From positions 1-7,702 of the forward strand of contig JANXQZ010000173.1 of assembly GCA_025353235.1 (NCBI GenBank): DNA of 7,702 bases. Direction: 5' to 3'. The notes beneath the pieces were generated by a model, which did no database searches, was not told the DNA's origin, and saw nothing but the letters and a program-made list of their open reading frames with translations. Below are positions 1 through 6,249 of this stretch, piece after piece. This DNA is from Bryobacterales bacterium. GTDB lineage: Bacteria > Acidobacteriota > Terriglobia > Bryobacterales > Bryobacteraceae. The translations under genes and the position numbers were made by a program. Each line of letters opens with the position of its first letter. The stretch's first letter is position 1.

Positions 1-241
1 CGAGCACGATTCGAGTTTCGTGCTCGGCAATATTCAGAGGATACTGGAAGGCTGCGGTGCTAGCATGTCGGATGTCGTGAAATGATCGGTGTTCCTAGCC
101 GATGGCCAAGACTTTACGGCGATGAACGAAGTGTACGCAGAATTTTTCGGAGCCGCCAAGCCGGCCCGAACCACGGTGGAAGCCCAGTTCGCAAGTCCGC
201 CGATGAAGGTCGAGATCGACTGCATCGCCTATAAACCCTAA
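1..241 (+). pseudogene. RidA/YjgF-family (enamine/imine deaminase) gene, C-terminal part, interrupted by in-frame TGA
   Basis: The frame starting at base 2 reads a recognisable RidA C-terminal half: a helix around VLGNIQRILEGCGASMSDVVK, then a TGA at 83-85, then SVFLADGQDFTAMNEVYAEFF, PARTTV and VEIDCIAYKP, ending at TAA 239-241. PARTTV followed by VEID is the family signature, including the conserved arginine that binds the substrate carboxylate. RidA proteins are small cytosolic trimers that hydrolyse reactive 2-aminoacrylate-type enamines/imines. The 5' end lies outside the window. The TGA sits where relatives often carry Cys (VVKC), so one TGC or TGT to TGA change would explain it. The rest of the frame is intact, which points to a recent lesion, a sequencing error or a remnant copy. 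The first residues (EHDSSF) fit the family less well. Family assignment is firm; pseudogene status is inferred. Confidence 0.75.
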
Positions 242-313
242 CCGCGCTGTACTACATCATCCTGATCTCTTCTCCGCTCGCGACGAAATTCAGGTGAAGC
301 AATGCTGCTCTGC

Positions 314-415
314 GGGGCAGCAATCCTGGCTGTCGCGAATGCGCCTTCGGCCCACGAATCGAGATGAAATCCAAGTGGGGCAGGCAATCCTGCCTGCAGC
401 CGGCTTTCAGCCGGC
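314..415. repeat. Intergenic double-hairpin repeat element with a partial upstream copy
   Basis: Between the RidA remnant and the end of the phosphatase gene are two adjacent perfect hairpins. The first is GGCAGG (379-384), loop CAAT, CCTGCC (389-394). The second is GCCGGCT (399-405), loop TTC, AGCCGGC (409-415). The string GGGGCAGGCAATCCTG (377-392) recurs upstream as GGGGCAGCAATCCTG (314-328), lacking one G, and that copy has no second hairpin. This resembles dispersed REP-like palindromic elements and, lying between convergent genes, could also act as an mRNA 3'-end structure for either strand. No T-run follows, so a classical intrinsic terminator is not supported. The remainder of 242-484 shows no gene I can support. 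Confidence 0.6.
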
Positions 416-484
416 CATTGCATGGGGGATTACAATCAACAACGGGTTTCCGACCGTGCAGCCAGCTGATTCCACTAATCCGCA

Positions 485-2116
485 CTACGCCGTCCGCCGC
501 GCCACTACAAAAGTAATATCATCCGCAGGTGGTGCGGCACCCATCCAATCTGTTAATTGCTGTTGAACGGCGACGCACACGGCCTTAGCAGTCTCGCACC
601 CATGCTCCGCCAGAATCCGAGCCAGCCGCTCCTCGCCAAACTGATCGTCCGAATCCGGCCCGCAAGCCTCGGTCACGCCGTCGCTAAACATCACCACGCC
701 ATCTCCGACATTCAAATGGCAAACCCGCTGCTCGTACACAGCACCCGGAAGAATGCCCAAGATGATACCGGTGGATGCAAGCTCCTCAACCCCGCCGCCC
801 TCGCAGCGCACCAGCAGCGGCGGGTTGTGCCCGGCGTTGCAGTAAGTCATGTCCCCGGTTTTGGGGTCGTAGATACCCACAAATAAACTGATGAACCGGT
901 TCTTAGGACAATTGTTCGCGATAATTCGGTTCAGCCTCGTGATTAGCTTGGCCAGGTCCGAGGGGTCCTCGAAGAGCACCTGCACGCGCGCTTGCAGATT
1001 CGACATCAGCATCGCGGCTGGCATTCCCTTGCCTGCCACATCCGCCACCAGGATCGCCACCCGCCCGTCCTCATAGGGGATGAAGTCGTAGTAATCGCCG
1101 CCCACGGTACGGCAGGGAGAATTATACCCAGCGAGATCGATCCCGGCGAGCGTTGGCGCCTCCGTCGGCAGCAGACCCCGCTGGATCACCGCCGCCTGCT
1201 CCATCTCATTGGCCAGCAGGCGCTCGGTCTGCTCCACTTCCGCCAAACGCGCGTGCTCGATGCGATTCGCGGCGATGTTCGCCATTACCGTCAGCAAACT
1301 CAGATCGTTCTTCGTGAACTCATGAATGAAGTGAGGCGAATCCAAATAAATCAGCCCAATGACGCGGCTTTCGGTTTGAAGGGGCACTGCCAAAATGCTG
1401 CGGACCTGCTGCTCCACAATGCTCATCTGTCCCGCGAAGTCCCGGTCCAGCCGCGCATCGCGAACCAGCAGCGAGGTCCGGTCATTCAACACCCGATCTC
1501 GCACGGTGGTGCTGATCCGAAAACCCTCCCCTTTGGCGGCCCGTTTTTCGAGTGCTCCGTTTTCGATGATCATCAAGACGCCTCGAGCCGCGCCCACGGC
1601 GTCGATTGAGAGATCCATGATGAGCTGGAACAACTCGGCCAAGGGACGATGGCCTGCCAGTTCCCGGCCTGCCCGGATCAGCGCATGCAACTGCGGACCG
1701 CCTTCCAGTTCCTTCTCGTCGCTGAGCACGCCTGCCAAATCCGTCACGATGGTGGTGGCGCCGAGCGGTGCCGCCCCTGCTCCTTCGACGAAGATTACGG
1801 TATTTTCCAGCCTGCTCGCGGCTTGATGCAGCAGCTCGATCGCTATATGGCCCGCGGTGATCCGATCCTCCTCCGGCACCAGCGTATGCGGGCCGTTGAT
1901 CCGCGCCCCGTTGACCATGGTGCCATTCTTGCTCCCCAAATCCCGCAGCACCCAATCGCTTCCGGAGCGTTCGAGCGAGAGATGCTGACGGGATAAACCC
2001 GCGTCTTCCGGATAACAGAGCTCGTTCGCGCTCGACCTGCCCAGCGTGAGGCGCTCTTTTTCCAGGGCCATCGTGCGCGTCTTACCATCCGGCGTATGGA
2101 TCAGCAACTCTTGCAT
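485..2116 (-). CDS. FHA-GAF-PP2C (SpoIIE/RsbU-type) serine/threonine phosphatase
   Basis: A 543-residue cytosolic signalling protein with three domains. Residues about 1-100 are an FHA domain, which binds phosphothreonine, with GRSSANEL (26-33), SRQH (42-45) and GSKNGT (61-66). Residues about 145-290 are a GAF sensor domain, followed by a helical linker ending in the RsbU-like IQRGLLP. Residues about 325-543 are a SpoIIE-type PP2C domain with GGDYYDF (339-345), DVAGKGMPAAM (359-369), NAGHNPP (427-433), FSDGVTEA (477-484) and DDITFVV (532-538). The metal-binding aspartates are all present, so it should be active. Known relatives dephosphorylate anti-anti-sigma proteins; here no substrate or kinase is adjacent. 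The ATG at 2116-2114 is taken as the start; a GTG directly before it would add one residue. Neither has a good Shine-Dalgarno sequence. The gene is divergent from rlmH with about 30 bp between them. Confidence 0.92.
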   Translation of the reverse strand: MQELLIHTPDGKTRTMALEKERLTLGRSSANELCYPEDAGLSRQHLSLERSGSDWVLRDLGSKNGTMVNGARINGPHTLVPEEDRITAGHIAIELLHQAASRLENTVIFVEGAGAAPLGATTIVTDLAGVLSDEKELEGGPQLHALIRAGRELAGHRPLAELFQLIMDLSIDAVGAARGVLMIIENGALEKRAAKGEGFRISTTVRDRVLNDRTSLLVRDARLDRDFAGQMSIVEQQVRSILAVPLQTESRVIGLIYLDSPHFIHEFTKNDLSLLTVMANIAANRIEHARLAEVEQTERLLANEMEQAAVIQRGLLPTEAPTLAGIDLAGYNSPCRTVGGDYYDFIPYEDGRVAILVADVAGKGMPAAMLMSNLQARVQVLFEDPSDLAKLITRLNRIIANNCPKNRFISLFVGIYDPKTGDMTYCNAGHNPPLLVRCEGGGVEELASTGIILGILPGAVYEQRVCHLNVGDGVVMFSDGVTEACGPDSDDQFGEERLARILAEHGCETAKAVCVAVQQQLTDWMGAAPPADDITFVVARRTA

Positions 2117-2140
2117 CACTACGGTCAGCTTACTAAACTC

Positions 2141-2151
2141 AGGTACGGGTG
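2141..2151 (+). promoter_or_regulatory. Ribosome binding site and GTG start of rlmH
   Basis: AGG at 2141-2143 lies five bases before GTG at 2149. An in-frame TAA at 2134-2136 excludes any earlier start, and the next in-frame ATG would remove the conserved first beta-strand (RIHLYYIG). The GTG is therefore the only sensible start. Confidence 0.6.
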
Positions 2152-2568
2152 CGAATTCATCTCTATTACATCGGCAAGCCGCGCGACCCGCAGGCCAACG
2201 AACTGGCGCGCGACTATATGAAGCGCTGCGAGCGCCATGGCAAGAACGAAATGCGGGAAATTCAGCCCCATCGTTTCGAGCTGTGGGAGCGGCACCCCTC
2301 GGCCGCGAAGATCTTCCTGGACCCGGCCGGCCGCGTGCTCGATTCTTATCAATTTTCAGAAGTGATTGGAAAAGCCGAACGAGAAGCGCGCGACCTTGTT
2401 TTCGTGGTTGGCGGACATGACGGATTGCCCGCCGGTTGGCGCGAGCGGGCTGATTGGCTTCTCTCGCTCTCGGCGATGACGTACCCGCATGAGTTGGCTC
2501 GGGTGATGCTGGCCGAGCAGATCTACCGCGCGTTTACCATCCTGCGCGGCCATCCTTACCCGAAATGA
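2149..2568 (+). CDS. rlmH: 23S rRNA (pseudouridine1915-N3)-methyltransferase RlmH
   Basis: A SPOUT-class methyltransferase that uses S-adenosylmethionine to methylate pseudouridine 1915 in helix 69 of 23S rRNA within assembled ribosomes. The 139-residue product shows the family's knotted C-terminal half: FVVGGHDGL (85-93, the cofactor loop, compare LLIGGPEGL in E. coli), LSLSAMTYPHELARVMLAEQ (105-124), IYRA, and the C-terminal GHPYPK (134-139). It is about 16 residues shorter than the 155-residue E. coli protein; the loss falls in the middle, around residue 50, before the FLDPAGR strand. The C-terminal HPYHR/K motif reads HPYPK here, so the last conserved histidine is proline. The stop overlaps the start of the next gene by four bases (ATGA), suggesting translational coupling. 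Its usual partner rsfS is not next to it. Confidence 0.93.
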   Translation: MRIHLYYIGKPRDPQANELARDYMKRCERHGKNEMREIQPHRFELWERHPSAAKIFLDPAGRVLDSYQFSEVIGKAEREARDLVFVVGGHDGLPAGWRERADWLLSLSAMTYPHELARVMLAEQIYRAFTILRGHPYPK

Positions 2569-4217
2569 ACAGGAGAGCTTTCGTTAGTTCGCTGCTTGCG
2601 CTTCCGTCCGCCCTCAAGGGCGCGAGCGAGATGGCCTTCGACATTGCCGTGATCGGCGGCGGAGTCGGCGGATGCGCGGCCGCCCTGGCAGCGGCGCGCG
2701 GCGGGGCGACTGTGCTGCTCAGCGAGGAGACCGATTGGATCGGAGGCCAACTCACAGCGCAGGCGGTGCCTCCCGACGAGCACCCTTGGATTGAATCCTT
2801 CGGCTGCACCCGTCTCTACCGCGAATATCGGAACGGCGTCCGGGAGTATTATCGTCGCAACTACCCATTAACCGAATCGGCGCGCAGCAACTCGTTCCTG
2901 AACCCAGGCAGCGGATCCGTGTCGAGGCTCACGCATGAGCCGAAGGTCTCGCTAGCCGTGCTCGAGAACATGCTGGCCCCCTATGGGAGCAGCGGGCGTA
3001 TCGCCGTTCTTACTCGACACAAGCCGATCGCTGCGGACCTATCCGGCGATTCGATCAGATCGGTACTGCTCAAGAGCCTGGAAACAGGCCGTGAACATCC
3101 GATTCACGCTGCATACTTCTTAGACGCGACGGAGACCGGCGAACTGCTGCCCCTCACCAAGACCGAATATGTCACCGGCTTTGAGTCTCGCAAGCAAACG
3201 GGCGAACCGCATGCGCCGGAGCAAGCACAGCCAGCCAACATGCAGTCGATCACGGTCTGCTTCGCAATGGATTACCTGCCTGGCGAAGACCATACGATCG
3301 ACAAACCCGACGAATATGCCTTCTGGCGCGACTATGTGCCGAGCATGAGGCCCGCGTATCCAGGCAAGCTGTTGTCCATGGACATGCCCGAGCCCGCGAC
3401 GCTCAAAAAGCGTGTGCTCGACTTTGAACCGGGCGTGAATATCTGCGCGAACGGCAAGCCCTCCTTGTGGAGATATCGGCGAGTGGCCGACCGAGCCAAT
3501 TTCGCGCCCGGTACGTTCGCCTCCGACATTTCGCTCGTGAATTGGCCGCAGAACGACTACTGGCTCGGCAACGTGTGCGATGTCAGCGAGCAAGAGGCAG
3601 CGCGCAATGTGAATCGAGCGAAGCAGCAGAGCCTTTCGCTTTTGTACTGGCTGCAAACAGGGCTTGGCTGGCGAGGGTTGCGGCTGCGTCCCGACGTGAC
3701 CGGGACCGAGGATGGTCTCGCCAAGTATCCGTATATCCGCGAATCGCGCCGGATTCAGGCCGAGTTCACTGTGCTGGAGCAGCATGTTGGAACCGAAGCT
3801 TGCATGGCTGCTACGGGCAAACCCCGCGATGAAGTGAGCGCTGCGCTCTTCGCCGATTCGGTGGGAGTGGGAAGCTATCGAATCGATCTGCATCCGAGCA
3901 CGGGGGGAGACAACTACATCGATATCAGTTCGCTTCCTTTTCAGATCCCGCTGGGGGCGCTGATTCCAAAGCGCGTGGAGAACCTCATTCCGGCGTGCAA
4001 GAATCTGGGGGTGACGCACATCACCAACGGGTGTTACCGCCTGCATCCCGTTGAGTGGAACATCGGTGAATCGGCCGGGTATCTGGCGGCGTTTGCGGTG
4101 AAGAATAAGCTGAAAGCGAGAGAGGTTCGGAACACCGCCAAACATTTGAAAGCGTTCCAGACCTGGATCCTGTCGCAGGGCGTGGAGATCGCCTGGCCGA
4201 AGATCGCTCCACGATAG
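2565..4217 (+). CDS. FAD-dependent oxidoreductase (FAD_oxidored family) with Tat-like N-terminus
   Basis: A 550-residue flavoprotein. After an N-terminus MNRRAFVSSLLALPSAL that looks like a twin-arginine (Tat) signal (RRAF, then a hydrophobic stretch) comes a Rossmann FAD-binding motif, IGGGVGG (30-36), and an acidic strand end VLLSEE. Further family motifs are DWIGGQLT (57-64), DATETGELL (187-195), YPYIRESRRI (388-397), FQIPLGALIP (459-468) and a C-terminal FAD-contact block ITNGCYRLHP...NIGESAGYLA (486-508). All are typical of the FAD_oxidored family (PF12831). The substrate cannot be told from sequence. If the Tat signal works, the protein is folded with FAD in the cytoplasm and exported; no clear signal-peptidase site (AxA) is visible, so it may remain anchored. 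Start and stop are clear: ATG lies within the four-base overlap with rlmH, implying co-transcription. Confidence 0.88.
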   Translation: MNRRAFVSSLLALPSALKGASEMAFDIAVIGGGVGGCAAALAAARGGATVLLSEETDWIGGQLTAQAVPPDEHPWIESFGCTRLYREYRNGVREYYRRNYPLTESARSNSFLNPGSGSVSRLTHEPKVSLAVLENMLAPYGSSGRIAVLTRHKPIAADLSGDSIRSVLLKSLETGREHPIHAAYFLDATETGELLPLTKTEYVTGFESRKQTGEPHAPEQAQPANMQSITVCFAMDYLPGEDHTIDKPDEYAFWRDYVPSMRPAYPGKLLSMDMPEPATLKKRVLDFEPGVNICANGKPSLWRYRRVADRANFAPGTFASDISLVNWPQNDYWLGNVCDVSEQEAARNVNRAKQQSLSLLYWLQTGLGWRGLRLRPDVTGTEDGLAKYPYIRESRRIQAEFTVLEQHVGTEACMAATGKPRDEVSAALFADSVGVGSYRIDLHPSTGGDNYIDISSLPFQIPLGALIPKRVENLIPACKNLGVTHITNGCYRLHPVEWNIGESAGYLAAFAVKNKLKAREVRNTAKHLKAFQTWILSQGVEIAWPKIAPR

Positions 4218-4233
4218 GCGCGAGTTAGCGCCT
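4216..4233. terminator. Hairpin between convergent genes, containing both stop codons
   Basis: AGGCGC (4216-4221), loop GAGTTA, GCGCCT (4228-4233) forms a perfect 6-bp stem. The TAG of the plus-strand oxidoreductase (4215-4217) and the TAA of the minus-strand gene (4225-4227) both fall inside or at its edge. It could end or protect both transcripts, but no T-run follows on either strand, so strong intrinsic termination is uncertain. Confidence 0.4.
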
Positions 4234-5274
4234 GACCCGGCGCAGCAACCCCAACAACAGAAAGCCAGCCCCCATCAACCCGATGGTTCCGGGTTCGGGA
4301 GTGGTCAATCCTCCGGTATCGGCAAACGGAATCGGATCGATCAGAAATGCATGAGTCTGGCCATTGAAGGTGCCGCTGCCGACGATGTCTCCAGCGTTAT
4401 TGATCCCGTAAGCCTGCTGCAGCACCCAGCCCGAATTCGCGGGAATGAGCCCGTTCAAATCCGCCATGTGGCCGTGGTAGTACAAGAACGCATGCTGATC
4501 CGAATTGCCTGCGAGCCAGCTATACCCGACAATCGCGCCTGCATTATTGATGCCGTACGCGGAACTGCTCACGCCTCCAAGCGTGCCGAGGTCTGTCAAA
4601 GCGCCTCCCGTTGTTAGGAAGGCGTGCTCGTAACCGCTTGCAAGACTGGAGTGCCCAACTACCTGTCCGCTCTTGTTGATGGCCGTGGCATAGCTGTTAT
4701 TCCCGCCCAACGTGCCCAGGGCCTGAATGCCCGATCCGGCACTCCAGGTGAACCCTCGAAACGCATTGCCCGGCACGCTGCCATAGCCAGCCACCATGCC
4801 GGAGTCGTTGATCGCATAGGCAGCGCTCCAGCCCCCAGCGAACAAGACTCCTAGATCTACCATTTTGCCGCTTGAGTAGACGAATGCATGCCCGTTGCCA
4901 CCGACTACTTGGCCCGCAGCATTGATATCCATCGCAGAGGTGCCCGCGCCTAGATCTATTACCTGAGCTGGACTCCAAATGGTTCCATGAGACTGGCCGG
5001 ATTCGTATGAAATGCCAGCCACGGATCCCGATGAGTTCACCCCGTACGCGTAAGACTCAGAGGCATTGGAATTTAGATCTAGCGCCGCAGTCCCGGTCGA
5101 GCTAAACGCGTGATTGTCGTTGACCGTAGTTTGGGCCCAACCGACCACAATTCCGGATTCATTCACCCGATATCCAACCGAGTTCGTCCCGCCGAATCCG
5201 CCAAGATCGATGACGGTAATCGGACCAGCATGCAGCAGGCTGATTGCGATAATTCCTAGAAAGAGTGCCTTCAT
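4225..5274 (-). CDS. Exported HAF-repeat protein with PEP-CTERM sorting tail
   Basis: A 349-residue secreted protein. Residues 1-16 are a signal peptide (MKALFLGIIAISLLHA). Seven tandem units follow, each with an INxxGxVVG-like strand at residues 37, 79, 117, 155, 199, 242 and 291, separated by 38-49 residues, often with DLGTLGG before and HAF after. HAF is exact at 55, 129, 217, 261 and 308, and degenerate in units two (HGTIW) and four (RGFTW). The spacing is typical of HAF-repeat proteins, which probably fold as a beta-propeller-like ring. The C-terminus is a PEP-CTERM tail: PEP (326-328), a hydrophobic helix (331-344) and RRVRR. In known systems exosortase cleaves such tails during export to the cell surface; no exosortase gene is in this window. 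Ligand and role are unknown. The gene is divergent from the ECF sigma gene and has no strong Shine-Dalgarno sequence. Confidence 0.9.
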   Translation of the reverse strand: MKALFLGIIAISLLHAGPITVIDLGGFGGTNSVGYRVNESGIVVGWAQTTVNDNHAFSSTGTAALDLNSNASESYAYGVNSSGSVAGISYESGQSHGTIWSPAQVIDLGAGTSAMDINAAGQVVGGNGHAFVYSSGKMVDLGVLFAGGWSAAYAINDSGMVAGYGSVPGNAFRGFTWSAGSGIQALGTLGGNNSYATAINKSGQVVGHSSLASGYEHAFLTTGGALTDLGTLGGVSSSAYGINNAGAIVGYSWLAGNSDQHAFLYYHGHMADLNGLIPANSGWVLQQAYGINNAGDIVGSGTFNGQTHAFLIDPIPFADTGGLTTPEPGTIGLMGAGFLLLGLLRRVRR

Positions 5275-5568
5275 GGTCTACACCGAGCGCCCGCACCGAA
5301 CCAAGCCGGTACGTGTGGCTGTCCGAGTATCACACGGCAACTCGTTTTAATAGCATAACCGATAGTTTCATTTTTGCGGCCACTTTATTTAAGTACTGCG
5401 ATCTATTCCGTAAAGTAAACAAGAGTACTCCTCACTAATTTGATGGCTATTTCCTGCGGCGAATCCCCACCTGCAAGCAAGAACCCTTAATTCCGCATCG
5501 ACTCACTTACGCGAATTCTTAGTGGCCGTCATTCATTTTGTAACGATTCCGGCCCAGGACTCACATCC
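5275..5568. promoter_or_regulatory. Divergent regulatory region between the PEP-CTERM gene and the ECF sigma gene
   Basis: These 294 bases contain no supportable gene and are visibly more AT-rich than the flanking genes, especially 5340-5445. Both divergent genes must be transcribed from here. A weak minus-strand sigma70-like pair is TTTACG (complement of 5409-5414) and TAAATA (complement of 5386-5391) with 17 bases between; the second box matches only half of the consensus. The palindromic hexamer AGTACT occurs at 5392-5397 and 5424-5429, start to start 32 bases apart, about three helical turns. No clear ECF-type promoter upstream of the sigma gene could be assigned. Confidence 0.45.
5556..5559 (+). 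promoter_or_regulatory. Likely ribosome binding site of the ECF sigma gene
   Basis: AGGA lies nine bases before the ATG at 5569. It supports that start over the in-frame ATG at 5587, whose upstream GGA (5574-5576) is weaker. Confidence 0.45.
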
Positions 5569-6222
5569 ATGTTGGATTCCTTTTGTATGTCCACCAACGC
5601 CGCTTCCCTCGCCCCCGCCCGTCCCTTTCTCTTGAAAGCCACCTCCGGAGGACGCTTTGAAACCGTGTCTTTCGATCAGGATTACGTCAATCGGCTAATT
5701 AACCGCGAACCCGAAGCGGAACAGCACTTCTGCGCGTACTTCGGAGATCTGCTGCAAATCAAGCTCCGCGCACGGGTGCGTTCTCCGCAACTCCTGGAGG
5801 ACGTTAAGCAAGAGACCCTCTTGCGCGTGTTCAAGAACCTCCGCGCCAGCGGGATCGAGCACCCCGAGCGTCTTGGGGCGTACGTCAACTCGGTTTGCAA
5901 CAACGTGCTCTTCGAGGCTTTCCGAGCCGAGTCGCGTTTCAGCGACATGGGCGACGAGGGGCCGGCGATGATCGATCCGAAGTCGCGCGCCGATGAATTC
6001 TTCATCACCCGCGAGCGCAAGGAGCATGTGGCTGCGGTGCTCAAGGACATGCCCCGGAAGGACCGCGAACTCCTAACTGCCATTTTTCTGAATGAGCAAG
6101 ACAAAGACGAGGTATGCCGCACGTTCAATATCGACCGAGGGTACCTTCGAGTGCTGCTGCACCGAGCTCGGCTGAAATTCAAAGCTTTGTTTACGGACGC
6201 TTATGAAACCAATGAACGTTGA
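5569..6222 (+). CDS. ECF-type RNA polymerase sigma factor (sigma70 family)
   Basis: A 217-residue protein with the two-domain layout of extracytoplasmic-function sigma factors. Region 2 spans about residues 37-122, with the core-binding helix LLEDVKQETLLRVFKNLR (75-92) and a helix around YVNSVCNNVLFEAFRAESR. Region 4 spans about 150-208, with MPRKDRELLTAIFLNEQDKD leading into a helix-turn-helix, EVCRTFNIDRGYLRVLLHRA (181-200), that should read the -35 box. No region 1.1 or 3 is present. The N-terminal 35 residues are unlike the core and may be partly untranslated if the ATG at 5587 is used. The next gene, 27 bases downstream, encodes a zinc-finger protein of the anti-sigma type, the usual partner arrangement. 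The regulon is unknown; the divergent HAF/PEP-CTERM gene is a possible target by position only. Confidence 0.88.
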   Translation: MLDSFCMSTNAASLAPARPFLLKATSGGRFETVSFDQDYVNRLINREPEAEQHFCAYFGDLLQIKLRARVRSPQLLEDVKQETLLRVFKNLRASGIEHPERLGAYVNSVCNNVLFEAFRAESRFSDMGDEGPAMIDPKSRADEFFITRERKEHVAAVLKDMPRKDRELLTAIFLNEQDKDEVCRTFNIDRGYLRVLLHRARLKFKALFTDAYETNER

Positions 6223-6237
6223 GCGTCACTATCGGGC

Positions 6238-6241
6238 AAGG
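6238..6241 (+). promoter_or_regulatory. Ribosome binding site of the anti-sigma gene
   Basis: AAGG is eight bases before the ATG at 6250, in the 27-base gap after the sigma gene stop. No promoter is evident in this gap, so the two genes are probably one transcript. Confidence 0.5.
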
Positions 6242-6249
6242 CAATCGGG

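Noticed and set aside
83..103. Selenocysteine insertion at the RidA TGA, suggested by a small hairpin (ATCGG 85-89 with CCGAT 99-103) starting at the stop codon
   Set aside because: The stem has only five pairs, begins within the TGA itself and lacks the size and spacing of known bacterial SECIS elements. RidA proteins are not known selenoproteins.
992..1609. Plus-strand open frame of 205 codons opposite the phosphatase gene
   Set aside because: It is antisense to well-supported GAF and PP2C domain coding sequence and its translation is low-complexity His/Gln/Arg-rich, as expected of a shadow frame.
2111..2139. Possible rlmH promoter TTGCAT - 17 bases - TAAACT
   Set aside because: Only three and four of six consensus matches, overlapping the phosphatase start. 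It would start transcription almost at the GTG, leaving no room for the ribosome binding site.
3120..4145. Long open frame (341 codons) on the minus strand inside the FAD oxidoreductase gene
   Set aside because: It is fully antisense to a gene with clear family motifs, its translation matches no recognisable domain, and long antisense frames are common in GC-rich coding DNA.
4840..5090. Repeated AGATCTA hexamer-like strings in the PEP-CTERM gene
   Set aside because: They encode the recurring Asp-Leu of the HAF units and are explained by the protein repeat.
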